Origin: CAVWCW01 sp963753615
Lineage (GTDB): Bacteria > Pseudomonadota > Gammaproteobacteria > Chromatiales > Chromatiaceae
Reading direction: 5' to 3'
DNA: 64,000 nt
Assembly: GCA_963753615.1 (NCBI GenBank)
Contig: CAVWCW010000003.1
Location: forward strand, 186,001-250,000
The notes beneath the pieces were generated by a model, which was given only the letters and a program-made list of their open reading frames with translations, searched no databases and was not told the DNA's origin. How positions within the stretch are numbered: the first letter of the stretch is position 1; every line of letters begins with the position of its first letter. The position numbers and the translations under genes are program-made. Of the stretch, positions 27,515-36,593 are shown in pieces.

Positions 27515-27677
27515 AGAAAATCGGAAAGCCGTGTACGGGAAACTGAATCGAGCAAAAGCTCAGGAGAGGCGTAAGGCAAAACGGAAGACCCCTATATCGT
27601 ACCTATCGTTTCACAAGGTTGATCTGTTCCTCGGCGGGCTGGTTGTATTCCTGCTGATTGCGCTCCTCTTCCTCTGA
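27501..27677 (+). CDS. Possible small single-helix membrane protein
   Basis: A 58-codon frame, too short for most gene finders, encodes a basic N-terminal half (KLNRAKAQERRKAKRKTP) followed by a C-terminal hydrophobic helix (VDLFLGGLVVFLLIALLFL). This is the typical design of a small inner-membrane protein. It overlaps the DUF1801-like remnant in another frame and is followed 33 bases later by a good terminator. A GTG start at 27531 is also possible. There is no family evidence. Confidence 0.35.
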   Translation: MPWCEENRKAVYGKLNRAKAQERRKAKRKTPISYLSFHKVDLFLGGLVVFLLIALLFL

Positions 27678-27710
27678 TTCAGCTCAGCCTTTACTTCCGG
27701 ACAAATCAAG

Positions 27711-27737
27711 GACCGGGCAAATATGCCCGGTCTTTCT
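27711..27737 (+). terminator. Rho-independent terminator
   Basis: A perfect 9-bp stem (GACCGGGCA and TGCCCGGTC) with the 4-base loop AATA is followed by TTTCTT. It closes the plus-strand unit that starts with the helix-turn-helix and ferredoxin-reductase genes. There is no T-run on the other strand, so it does not serve the convergent peroxidase gene. Confidence 0.88.
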
Positions 27738-27799
27738 TGTTGGTAGTGAGAGAGGTGGCGTCAGGCATCCAGAATATGGAATAACGCCACCTCATTCCC

Positions 27800-29113
27800 T
27801 TACTCTGCCAGCGAAGCACCGCTGGGTACTGAACGAGGAATATCCTTGCGCAAGTCGATCGTGCTCTTGTCAGTCAAAGCATGCAGGAATGAAAGAATCT
27901 TTTTCACTTCGTAATCAGTTAAAGAAACGGGCTGATAACCATCTGCTGCGTCAGCTATACCCTGTACTCGTGCAGGGTCATCCATTACCGCACAATCGAT
28001 TGCATCGAGATCGGATCGAGAAGGCATAACAGGCTTATTCCGGCAGTCATCATTATAGTGATAAGCCCAGAGAGCATCTTGAGGATTCAGGTGATGCCTG
28101 ACAACATCTTCCAGAGTGTCATAGGCACCTGCGTGACCATATGGTGCTGTCAGCGCCACATTGCGTAGAGGTGGTGTACGGAATGCATACATATCCTCCG
28201 CCTTGCCGCTTTCACGAAAGCGCCCGAAATCGTCGTGAGAATCAAAGCCATCACCTTTACCGGGACCAATCTGCGGCATCGCGATTGCATGAAACTCCAT
28301 ATCGGAAAAGATTTCCCCACTATGACATGTGGAACATCCAGCCTTGCCAAAGAAGAGCCGCATTCCTTTCTTCTCCATCTGGTTCAGAGCTCGTATATTA
28401 CCTGCTTGATATGCATCCCAAGGACTGTTGTCAGCACGCCATGCATCAATTTCGAATGCAGCGATTGCATTTGCCGCATGTGCATAGGTGATATCACTCG
28501 CTTGGTTGATATCGTTGAATGCATCGATAAAGAGCTCCACATATTCAGGAATATCTTGCAGGCGAACAGCAAGCGCATCCCAAACGCCGACAGGACCGAC
28601 AACAGCGGCGTCCGCTATTTCGTTTTCTCCTAGCTGACCCGCCATCTCTGTTGCGCTCGTAACTGGAAACATTGCCTGTACAGCGACAATATTATCAAGC
28701 CCTTCCGGCAGGTCATATCCGGCGGGAGACTTGAAACCACTGGGATATGAAGGATCAACTTCTACTCGGCCGTCATGAAACAGGCGTGTCACCTCTGTAT
28801 TACCCAGCATGAATACAGGCGGCGCATTGCGTGGAACACGCTCATGAATTGCATCAAGACCTGTTCCCGTATCCCGGGTAACTCCAAGGCCAAGCCCTCC
28901 CTCACCAACAGGGAGCGAAAGCCCATCACCCGTGTCAGCCAACGCATGATGGCAAGTTGCACAAGTAGTATTCCGATTTCCGCTGAGTTCCTTGTCATGG
29001 AAAAGCATTTTTCCAAGTTCGACTTTCATCGGGTCAGGTGTGCCGTTATCAACAAAATCAATAGCGCCGGCAGTCATCGGTAGAATGAGCGGCATCATGG
29101 CAATGATTTTCAT
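27800..29113 (-). CDS. Dihaem cytochrome c peroxidase / MauG family protein
   Basis: Exported protein of 437 residues with a short signal peptide (MKIIAMMPLILPMTAGA). Two haem c sites, CATCH around residue 51 and CSTCH around 258, are separated by about 200 residues, as in the CcpA/MauG family. Other family marks are LGKMLFHDKELSGN, the FHDGRVE motif and RTPPLRNVALTAPYGHAGAYDTLEDVV near the end. It may be a periplasmic peroxidase or a MauG-type oxidase. The coding sequence is clearly less GC-rich than its neighbours and lies at the edge of the accessory region, which suggests transfer. The ribosome site is AAGAGG. Confidence 0.9.
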   Translation of the reverse strand: MKIIAMMPLILPMTAGAIDFVDNGTPDPMKVELGKMLFHDKELSGNRNTTCATCHHALADTGDGLSLPVGEGGLGLGVTRDTGTGLDAIHERVPRNAPPVFMLGNTEVTRLFHDGRVEVDPSYPSGFKSPAGYDLPEGLDNIVAVQAMFPVTSATEMAGQLGENEIADAAVVGPVGVWDALAVRLQDIPEYVELFIDAFNDINQASDITYAHAANAIAAFEIDAWRADNSPWDAYQAGNIRALNQMEKKGMRLFFGKAGCSTCHSGEIFSDMEFHAIAMPQIGPGKGDGFDSHDDFGRFRESGKAEDMYAFRTPPLRNVALTAPYGHAGAYDTLEDVVRHHLNPQDALWAYHYNDDCRNKPVMPSRSDLDAIDCAVMDDPARVQGIADAADGYQPVSLTDYEVKKILSFLHALTDKSTIDLRKDIPRSVPSGASLAE

Positions 29114-29369
29114 ATGAAAAAACCTCTTGGTAGTACATCACAACTGATGATTGGGGGGTTATAGAGTGCTGATGCTCTTTTTAAGGTTCTTTACATCTTG
29201 CACTGCAGTTATTATTTTCTGCTCATCGATAGTCCGCAAGGTGGGGACTTCTTCAAGTCAGCGGAAAAAAGCATAGCCACAAGTATGGCGCCAGTCCACT
29301 TTTGATGCTGAGACAAATTGTCGCAGGCCCTGTCTCGAGAAGCGCACCCTGGGGTCTCGCTTCTTAGCA

Positions 29370-30084
29370 GCTACCAAGCCGGGTACGCCCTGAGGGCGAC
29401 GAGGACCGGGAGAGGTTTCTCGGTGTGCTGGCCGAGACGGTTGAGCGGTTCAACTGGATTTGTCATGCCTACTGCCTGATGAGCAACCACTATCATCTGG
29501 TTACGGAGGCGGGGGGGAATTAAAGGGGGCCGACCATTAGCCGACTCCCGTCAAAAGATAAATAACTCCCGAGGCGAAGATTCGCCTTGTATGTGACAAT
29601 GGTTGCCGACTACGCATCCTGGGCTTCGTCGGGTAATGCTACTGCGAAACTGAAGCGCATCAGTCACCCATCGGGCTCTAGGCCGCAACGATTTTACGCT
29701 TCCATCGGTACATTGAGTTGAACCCGGTGCGCGCCGCTATGGTCGACGACCCGGCGCATTACTGCTGGAGCAGTTACTGGCCCAATGCCCTTGGGCAACC
29801 CAACCGCTATCTTGTGCCGCATTCGCTCAAGCTGGCGCTTGGGAAGGGTGCCAGAATGAGATAGGCCGCCTACCGTGGCCTGTTCCGTGCCGAGTTGGGC
29901 TAAGAGGCGATCAGTCATATCCGCCTTGCGCTCAATCAGAACCAGCCGCTTGGAAACTCTCGCTTCTACCCAAAGATTGAGACTAAGACCTGCCGACCGC
30001 AGGAGCCGAGGCCGCGCGGCAGGCGCAGAAAGCAGAGCGACGAAACGTCGGCGCATAGTACAGACCAGGGGGAACTTCCGATTT
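29370..30084 (+). pseudogene. Decayed REP-associated tyrosine transposase (RAYT)
   Basis: Three pieces of a TnpA_REP/Y1 transposase survive. At 29389-29523 the frame reads FLGVLAETVERFNWICHAYCL followed by MSNHYHLV, where HYH is the HUH metal motif. At about 29700-29864 it reads RYIELNPVRAAMVDDPAHY followed by CWSSYWPNALGQ. From about 29865 to 30084 the same frame, interrupted by stop codons, reads AAYRGLFRAELG, then LALNQNQPLGNSRFY and a basic tail ending in QGELPI. The segment between the first two pieces is not recognisable and the N-terminus is eroded. This enzyme class mobilises REP sequences, and REP-type repeats occur at 18.6 and 24.4 kb. Confidence 0.8.
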
Positions 30085-30625
30085 GAGTCCGCGCGCTGAA
30101 GATATGTCGACCCTGGCCCTTTTTTCTCGTTCGCATGATCATCTGGTAGAAGTCGGCGTTTCTGGTCCCCGCTGGCGCATTGCAGGATGCCGGTCCGGGC
30201 GCTATGCTCAAAAGGGCGTCTGCTGGAAATCGGCTAATTTCCTGTCCCCAATCGTTTCGCTCTACCTTTCTCTGGCGGCCCGCTGGGCGCGTGTGGAACT
30301 GCCTGGATCGAGGTTCGGCGGGGCCAAGCGACGTCCCCAACGGTTGGGCGGCCACGACGGAAGGCAGCGTCGTGAGGCGCCATTGTCGTTACGGATGGGG
30401 CACCAAATTCAATCCCGGGGGGCAATGTCGGAACGCTGTGGCAGACGAAGGCGGGGATGACTCGGCTCACCGTTGCCTTTCCCTGAGTTGTCACCGTAAC
30501 CGCGGTAACGCTCGGAGTCGAAGCCACTGGGAAGCGAACAGGCTCGATTGTTTCGATTGTCCCTAATACCAGGATTGCGATCGGCCGGGCGTTGTCCCGG
30601 TACGACATTAAGCGAGGCGCCCCCA
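30085..30625. other. Gene-free stretch
   Basis: About 540 bases between the transposase remnant and the radical SAM gene. Several short frames exist on both strands, but none has a ribosome site, family resemblance or consistent composition. I see no hairpin terminator or clear promoter. Confidence 0.5.
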
Positions 30626-32398
30626 GTGTCAGTGAACTCAGAAGACCCCACCCCGGTCCATTTCCTGCTGATCAAGCCGTCGCACTACGACGACGAAGGC
30701 TATGTGATTCAATGGTGGCGCTCGTCCTTGCCCTCAAACAGCCTGGCTTCGGTCTACGCCATAGCCCGGGACTGCGCCGAACGTGGGGTGTTGGGCGCAG
30801 ACGTAGACTTACGGGTCCGGGCGCTGGACGAGACCAACAGCCGCGTCAGGCCCGCGCGCCTGATCCGCGAGCTTCGGGCGGCCGGCGGCAAGATTCTGGT
30901 GGGCTTGGTCGGGGTTCAGTCCAACCAGTTTCCGCGCGCGCTGGATATCGCCAAGACATTCCGCGCGGCTGGCCTGCCCGTGGTTATCGGAGGATTTCAC
31001 GTCAGCGGGTGTCTTGCCATGCTCAAACATAGGCCGCCCGAGATCCAGGCGGCCTTGGATGTGGGCATCAGCCTGTTCGCTGGTGAGTTGGAGGGGCGAC
31101 TGGACGGGCTGTTGCGCGATTTCGTAGATGGTGAGCTCAAGCCGATTTACGATTATCTCAACGATCTGCCTGACTTGACCGGAACTCCCACCCCCTTTCT
31201 GCCGGCCGATCGTGTGCGCCTGACCATGGGGAAGCGGTCGAGCTTCGATGCCGGGCGCGGCTGTCCGTACCTGTGCAGTTTCTGCACCATTATCAATGTA
31301 CAGGGACGCAAGTCGCGGCACCGCAATGCCGATGATGTAGAGCGGCTGGTGCGAGCCAATGCAGAGGAAGGGATCAGCAATTTCTTCATCACCGACGACA
31401 ATTTTGCCCGCAATGCCAACTGGGAAGAGATCTTCGACCGGTTGATCGAACTGCGCGAGTCGGGCATGAAGATTGCGCTGGTCATCCAGGTAGACACCCA
31501 GTCTCACCGCATCCGGCGCTTTATCGACAAGGCGGGAAAGGCAGGCGTCACCCGGGCCTTTATCGGCATGGAAAGCATCAACCCGGATGCGCTGAAGACC
31601 GCCCGCAAGGGCCAAAACAAGATCACCGACTATCGCGCCATGCTTCAGGCCTGGCATCGTGCCGGGGTGTTGACCTATGCCGGCTACATCCTGGGCTTTC
31701 CGTCTGACACGCCAGAGACCATCAGGCGCGACATCGAGATCATCAAGCGCGAGTTGCCGGTGGATATCATGGAGTTCTTTATACTGACGCCCCTTCCCGG
31801 CTCCCAGGATCACCAGCAGTTGGTCGAGGCGGGCGTGCAGATGGATCCGGACATGAATAAATACGACCTCCAGCACGTGACCATGGATCATCCGGCGATG
31901 TCCAGGTCGGAACTGCAGGCAATTTTCCGCGAGGCTTGGGATTTGTACTACTCGCCCGAGCACGTGGCCACCGTACTGCGGCGCGCCTGCGCCTGGGGCT
32001 ACGATCCGAAACAGATGCTGGCCAAGCTCTTCGCCTTCTATGCGCCGATAGTCTACGAAAAAATGCACCCGCTGGAAGGTGGTCTGATCCGCCGCAAGGC
32101 ACGACGCGACCGCCGCCCCAATTTCCCGATCGTGAATCCCTTGATGTTTTATCCTAAGTTGATCTTGGAGTACGTCGCCAAGTATTCCGGCGCCTATGCC
32201 ATGCTCAGGCGATACCGGCGCATCCTGCAGCAGGTGGAATCAACGCCGAACCCGCAAGGTTACATGGACACCGCAATGACCCCGGTAGCCGAGGGCGAAG
32301 AGGAGCACCTCAACCTCTTTACCGCCACGGTATCGGCCCAGGAGTTCGTGCAGAAAAGGCGGGCCCAGGCGGCCCGGCGCGCCCAGTCCGGTAACTAA
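30626..32398 (+). CDS. B12-binding-type radical SAM protein
   Basis: Protein of about 590 residues. An N-terminal Rossmann-like region (HFLLIKPSHYDDEGYVIQWW through GGKILVGLVGVQSNQFPRALD and GLPVVIGGFHVSG) resembles a cobalamin-binding domain, but I do not see the classic DXHXXG motif. The radical SAM core has GRGCPYLCSFCTI (CX3CX2C), then FITDDNFARN and FIGMESINPDALK. A C-terminal helical region of about 150 residues follows. The start is taken at a GTG preceded by GAGG; an ATG 78 bases upstream is in frame but poorly supported. The substrate is unknown. It is a stand-alone gene flanked by mobile-element debris. Confidence 0.8.
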   Translation: MSVNSEDPTPVHFLLIKPSHYDDEGYVIQWWRSSLPSNSLASVYAIARDCAERGVLGADVDLRVRALDETNSRVRPARLIRELRAAGGKILVGLVGVQSNQFPRALDIAKTFRAAGLPVVIGGFHVSGCLAMLKHRPPEIQAALDVGISLFAGELEGRLDGLLRDFVDGELKPIYDYLNDLPDLTGTPTPFLPADRVRLTMGKRSSFDAGRGCPYLCSFCTIINVQGRKSRHRNADDVERLVRANAEEGISNFFITDDNFARNANWEEIFDRLIELRESGMKIALVIQVDTQSHRIRRFIDKAGKAGVTRAFIGMESINPDALKTARKGQNKITDYRAMLQAWHRAGVLTYAGYILGFPSDTPETIRRDIEIIKRELPVDIMEFFILTPLPGSQDHQQLVEAGVQMDPDMNKYDLQHVTMDHPAMSRSELQAIFREAWDLYYSPEHVATVLRRACAWGYDPKQMLAKLFAFYAPIVYEKMHPLEGGLIRRKARRDRRPNFPIVNPLMFYPKLILEYVAKYSGAYAMLRRYRRILQQVESTPNPQGYMDTAMTPVAEGEEEHLNLFTATVSAQEFVQKRRAQAARRAQSGN

Positions 32399-32522
32399 AG
32401 CCCTTCAGATCGGTGAACTGCGCAACCGAGGCGCGCTGCCGCTAGAGGACATCGACCAAGTGGCTCTGCATGCCACCGAGCGGGGGATAGGGGGTCAGGG
32501 CGCCTCATTGCGAAGGGCCGTC

Positions 32523-33357
32523 TCAGAAACCCGCCGGACTCTGCATCGACAGTCTCGGCTCGTTGAGTTTGTTGAGCAGTTCGGCCACCCGGTGGTTGAT
32601 GTACTCCGAGCCGTTGTCGGCGTGAAAGCCCTGGATGGTGAAGGGGAAGGTCTCCAGGATCGCCTCCAGCACCGGGATGAGGAAACGCTCGCTGATGCGC
32701 TCGACCGAGAGCACGCATTGGAACTGGGTGACCTCGTCGACGGCATTGATGTGGTAGACGCCTTTGATGCCGTCGAGATCGCCCTGGTGAACGGTATCCA
32801 GGGCGCAGGTTGTACAGGTGCGAGACCGAGATGTGCGAGAGCGCCTGAAGCGCTCATCGCCATGGACCCGGTACATGCGCTCGCACAGCTTCTTGGCCGC
32901 CGCCCCGCAGGGTGTGCCGTGCAGCTCATCGAGCTCGGCCAGCAGCCGGGCATCGGCATCGGTGTAGTAGCGGGCAAAGCCCGCCACGGTGCGCTGGCGC
33001 CGCCGCAGCTTGCCGCGGTCGCGGTACTGGGCCACCAGCCGGGTCACTGTCTGGCGCGAGTAGCCGCTGACGCGCTCGACATAGCGCAGCACCAAGCCCC
33101 GATCGGCTCGGCCCAGGGTGCGGTACTTGAACCGCCGCAGGGTCTGCTCGATCCAGCGGTAGCGCTCGTCCTTGTCCTGGATGGAAAACTCCACCTCCAT
33201 CGTCCCGGCCAGGAAGATCCTCACATCCTCCAGGCTCCGAATTTTCTGTTCGTTCATGTAAGTCACCATGGGTGACCATCATGAACAGGGGCGGGCCGTT
33301 CAGACTCATTTCACCTTGGAATCGGCCCAGCCCTCCAGACTCATTTCATGTTGGACA
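32523..33357 (-). pseudogene. Truncated insertion sequence with DDE integrase-core transposase
   Basis: The minus strand encodes a transposase starting MNEQKIRSLEDVRIF, with a helix-turn-helix (YVERVSGYSRQTVTRLVAQYRDRGK) and two of the catalytic acids (NAVDEVTQF and GFHADNGSEYINH). An internal deletion joins YNLR-type sequence directly to DTVHQGDLDG, and the reading frame ends before the third acid, so the right end is lost. The intact left end is at about 33357 and reads TGTCCAACATGAAATGAGTC inward. A 20-base direct repeat (33301-33320 and 33336-33355, 18 of 20 identical) lies just inside it. Overall it resembles IS481-like elements. Confidence 0.75.
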
Positions 33358-33574
33358 AGGCTCTGGGTTCCAAAGCTCAAAAACCGCGGTATACTCTGGC
33401 TAAACAGGGATACAGGAGCGCCCGAGGACCCGAGGAACCCCGCCAAAACCGCCCATGCCCGCGCCGAAACCCGGCATCTGCGGCTCCGCGCCGCTCGCCG
33501 GCCAGGGAGCCGAGAAAAACAATCCCCATACCAGGCGCCGGCACTCCGTGGCAGGGCGGCTTAGTCCAGTAGAC

Positions 33575-33641
33575 GTTTATCCGTCATGCGCGCCAGGGCG
33601 GTGCCGAGGTTGGACTGTTGGCAGGCGCGCAACGGATAAAC
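33575..33641. repeat. Large imperfect palindrome
   Basis: Arms GTTTATCCGTCATGCGCGCC (33575-33594) and GGCGCGCAACGGATAAAC (33624-33641) pair with a two-base bulge around a 29-base loop; a short CTTAG/CTAAG extension lies outside. It is the only structure seen in the otherwise gene-free stretch 33358-33679. It could be a recombination site, an element end or a transcript hairpin. Confidence 0.6.
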
Positions 33642-33679
33642 GCTAAGACGTTGTGCAGATACTAATTTAGGCCATGTAA

Positions 33680-34003
33680 ATGGAAGCGTATATCAAAAAT
33701 GAAAAGAAGTTTATGACAATCGAAGCTTCAACCCTGCCTGATAGCGAGGTGACCTGTGTAAATTGCGAAGCCTGCTGTTGCCGTTTAGAAGTAATGCTCA
33801 TCACTGATACTGGAGTGCCCGATAACTTTATTGAGGTAGATAAGTGGGGCGGGAGGAAAATGGCGCGGCTAGAAGATGGCTGGTGTTCGGCCCTGGACCG
33901 AAACGCCATGAATTGTATGATTTACGAGAGGCGGCCATGGATTTGCCGTGAATTTGAGATGGGAGAATACGAGTGCATCTCCGAGCGAGCTGCCAATCTG
34001 TAG
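33680..34003 (+). CDS. YkgJ-family cysteine cluster protein
   Basis: Protein of 107 residues with the cysteine cluster VTCVNCEACCCRLEV near residues 25-39 and a later CMIYERRPWICREFEMG, the motif pair of YkgJ/UPF0153 proteins, which probably bind zinc or iron-sulfur. The sequence is noticeably AT-rich compared with the chromosome. An internal ATG at 33713 is an alternative start. The stop codon is followed four bases later by an attC-like site, the layout of an integron gene cassette. Confidence 0.75.
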   Translation: MEAYIKNEKKFMTIEASTLPDSEVTCVNCEACCCRLEVMLITDTGVPDNFIEVDKWGGRKMARLEDGWCSALDRNAMNCMIYERRPWICREFEMGEYECISERAANL

Positions 34004-34006
34004 CTT

Positions 34007-34094
34007 GCATAACAAGGCAAATGCACTCGGACGGTAAAAAGCACCGCTCGTTCATCACCCTGCTTTTTGCTGCCGGTGATTTGCAGCGCTAGCA
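34007..34094 (+). other. attC-like recombination site
   Basis: An 88-base imperfect palindrome begins GCATAACAAGGCAAATGCAC and ends GGTGATTTGCAGCGCTAGCA. The outer arms share CAAAT and CGG blocks, and the inner arms pair GGTAAAAAGCA with TGCTTTTTGC. TAACAA at the left and a GCGTTAG-like box (here GCGCTAGC) at the right resemble the R'' and R' boxes of integron attC sites. It sits right after one AT-rich gene and 36 bases before the next. No integron integrase is present in the window. Confidence 0.5.
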
Positions 34095-34129
34095 CACATA
34101 ACAACCAGTAAAACAAGGAGTATAGAAGG

Positions 34130-34500
34130 ATGATAAGATTCGTTATGTGTATAACAAGACACGCAAGCATGACTCGCGAAGAATTCAAAGATTATTGGAC
34201 GAATAAGCATGGCCCATTCTTCATGAGCAACGCTGATGCGATGGGCGCAAAAAATATCTGCAATCATACACATTGGACACACCGTTGAATGAAGGTCTAC
34301 GAACCTCCCCAGGGATGCTTACTGAATATGATGGCGTCGCCGAGGTTTAGTTTGAATCAGAAGAAGCACTTATGGAAGAAATGAGTTCTCCCGAGGGCAG
34401 AAATTGGGTGCGGCGTTGCGAGAATATGAAGGGAATTTCACCGATCACTCAAAGTCTTTGGCATTTATTGTTGAAGAGCTCCATGTCGCGGAAACGGAGG
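34130..34500 (+). pseudogene. Broken EthD-domain gene
   Basis: The first frame gives MIRFVMCITRHASMTREEF followed by KDYWTNKHGPFF, the start of an EthD-type dimeric alpha-beta barrel protein, with an AAGGAG ribosome site. The frame shifts at a run of A residues (about 34248), continuing as YLQSYTLDTPLNEGL. It meets a stop at GAGGTTTAG where a tryptophan is expected, and shifts again at about 34404 to LGAALREYEGNFTDHSKSL then AFIVEE. Three lesions in 370 bases indicate true decay. The DNA is AT-rich like the gene before it. Confidence 0.75.
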
Positions 34501-34863
34501 ATGCCGGAGACGGCTATCTCCGTAGACTTGGGGGGTGGCTGTATGGCAAGGCGGATTCCGGCAAGCATCGGAGGTTCATCCCGAGGATGCCCGCAATGAG
34601 GGTCTGCGGCGCCGACTACCGCGCCGCGTTGGGAAGACGCCTTCAAAATCCGTTTCTGCTCGATATTGATGAACCCAGGGGCCGTGTCAGGGTAGCAAAT
34701 TCAACTGCTTTTGACGGGTTACCGCGCTGAGGCTAGCGCGTGTGGATTCAAGGGGCAACGCCACCGGCGGGGTGGCGAAGCCCGAGATTATTGACAAGAG
34801 GTACGCAGCGGAACGAGCTGGCCTATCGCACCTTGCAGCAGCGCGTCCCGCGGCGATTTCATC
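34501..34863. other. Gene-free stretch
   Basis: About 360 bases between the EthD remnant and the convergent VCBS gene. The GC content returns to the chromosomal level. A short frame encoding NELAYRTLQQRVPRRFHLTI near the end is not attributable to a family. No second attC-like site was found. Confidence 0.4.
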
Positions 34864-36593
34864 TCACCATTTCCCAATAACGGGGATATCCGTGCTCAAC
34901 CCGAATAAAAAGACAGCATCGCCGCCAGGGGTACCGTTCCACAGGTAGTTGCCGTTAGCGTCGAGCCAGAACTTGTTCGCGCGCCTGACACCCACATCGT
35001 CAACACCGTCTGCATTCCAGTCGCCGATTACCGGCGCATCGCCGAGCGTTCCGAACGCAATAGCCCTGTCCGTCGGCGTTCCATCCCATAGCTTGTTTCC
35101 ATTCACGTCCAAGTAGAATCGCGCATTGCTGGGCCTGTATACCCCGATTTCATCTATGCCGTCGCCATTCCAGTCGCCGATTATCGGCACGTCCCCTACG
35201 ATACCGAACCGATATGTCCCGTCGGTTGGCGTGCCGTCCCACTGATCGTTTCCATTCAAATCCAAAAAGAAACTTGCAACGCTGGGCCGATAGATCCCGA
35301 TGTCATCGAAATCATCGCCGTTCCAGTCACCAATTATCGGTACATCCCCTGCGGCGCCGAAACCAAGGATCACATCACCGCCAGCGGTGCCGTCCCAAGC
35401 ATCGTTACCGTTGGCATCCAGCCAGAATGCAGCGTCACGCCGTATGCCGACGTCGTCCGCGCCGTCTCCGTTCCAGTCTCCGATGACGGGCTTATCCGAA
35501 GCTGTTCCAAATCCAAAGACGGTGTCGCCACCCGCGGCTCCATCCCACACCTCGCTGCCATTGAGGTCCAGCCAGAACTCGTTTCCACGGCGGACGCCCA
35601 CATGGTCTTGGGGCAGGTAGCCAATGGTAAAATCGTCGATAAAGATGAGCAGAGCCTGCCCGATCTTTCCATCGGTCTCCCGAACTTGGAATTGCGTAAA
35701 GCCCGCTGTGTCGACGACGCCGAAAAACTGGTGACCGGTTCCGGGCAGCTTTCCACCCCCATAGGAAACGCCGTCGATGAGCAAATCGATAGTCGCACCG
35801 TTGAACCCGGAGACGTAGGCGCCGAACGCGTGGAGAATTACGCGCCCGTCCGCTTGGGTCCCGGTCACGCCATCGTAGTAAAGGCAGGTCTCCGGCGGCG
35901 TGTCTATATTGCACTCGGCGGTGGTACCCTCGGCGGATCCGTGGTCCGGGTCGTAAATACCCCATTGCCCGGTGTAGGCCGCACCGATGCTGGTGGAGAT
36001 GTCGTTCGTGAGTGGATAGTTGGATGTCCAGGAGATGCCCTGACTCAATACCTCCGCCGCGCTGCTCGGGGAGCGCACCCCCCCCAGACCGCATCATCCT
36101 CAAAGCCCTCGCGAAACAGGCTGTACCCGAACTCGGCCAGTTTTGCCAGGTAAGCCGTCTCCGACCAGCAGACATAAACGGTTGGCCCCCCCGTGCAAGC
36201 GGACAGGGTCACTGTCGCCCCGGCGACGTTCGAAGTGCCGAACACCGCGTTGTAGGTAAAGCTGTCGCTGCCCGTGAAGGTGGTTCCGGGGGTATAGGAG
36301 AACGCGCCATCCGGGCACAGGCTCAGGCCCGGATCGGATGGACACTCCAAGGTCCCGTGAACTGGGCCGATGGCCAGTTCCGCAGTGACCCCGCTTGTTG
36401 ATGCCGGGGCGCCGTCCAGCGTATCGTTGTCGAGCACCCCGGGGAATTCGACCAACAAAGGCTTTCCGAACGGTACGCCATAGGCGTCGTCCATAGCCTC
36501 GAGGACCGCGGCCTGGACAGCTTCTGCCCCCAAAAGCAGCGGGGGAAGGACCAGCGCTGTCAAGAAAACGCGGATGGAAACGGTTTTGCTCAT
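34864..36593 (-). CDS. Secreted Ig-like/VCBS (FG-GAP-like) repeat protein, frameshift in a G tract
   Basis: About 575 residues if one base is added in a run of eight C (plus strand, 36078-36085). A signal peptide (ending near AVQA) is followed by a cadherin/Ig-like module (GVLDNDTLDGAPAS to DGAFSYTPGTTFTGSDSFTY). The second part has about five repeats built on PVIGDWNGDGADDVGIRR, FWLDANGNDAWDGT and similar lines, each with a calcium-binding DWNGDG..D loop. Such proteins are exported and probably bind surfaces or ligands. The homopolymer break may be a sequencing error or a phase-variable tract. It lies in the accessory region with no partner genes. Confidence 0.75.

Noticed and set aside
33575..33641. 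The palindrome at 33.6 kb as a second attC site
   Set aside because: I could not find convincing GTTRRRY and RYYYAAC boxes at its ends, unlike the site at 34.0 kb.
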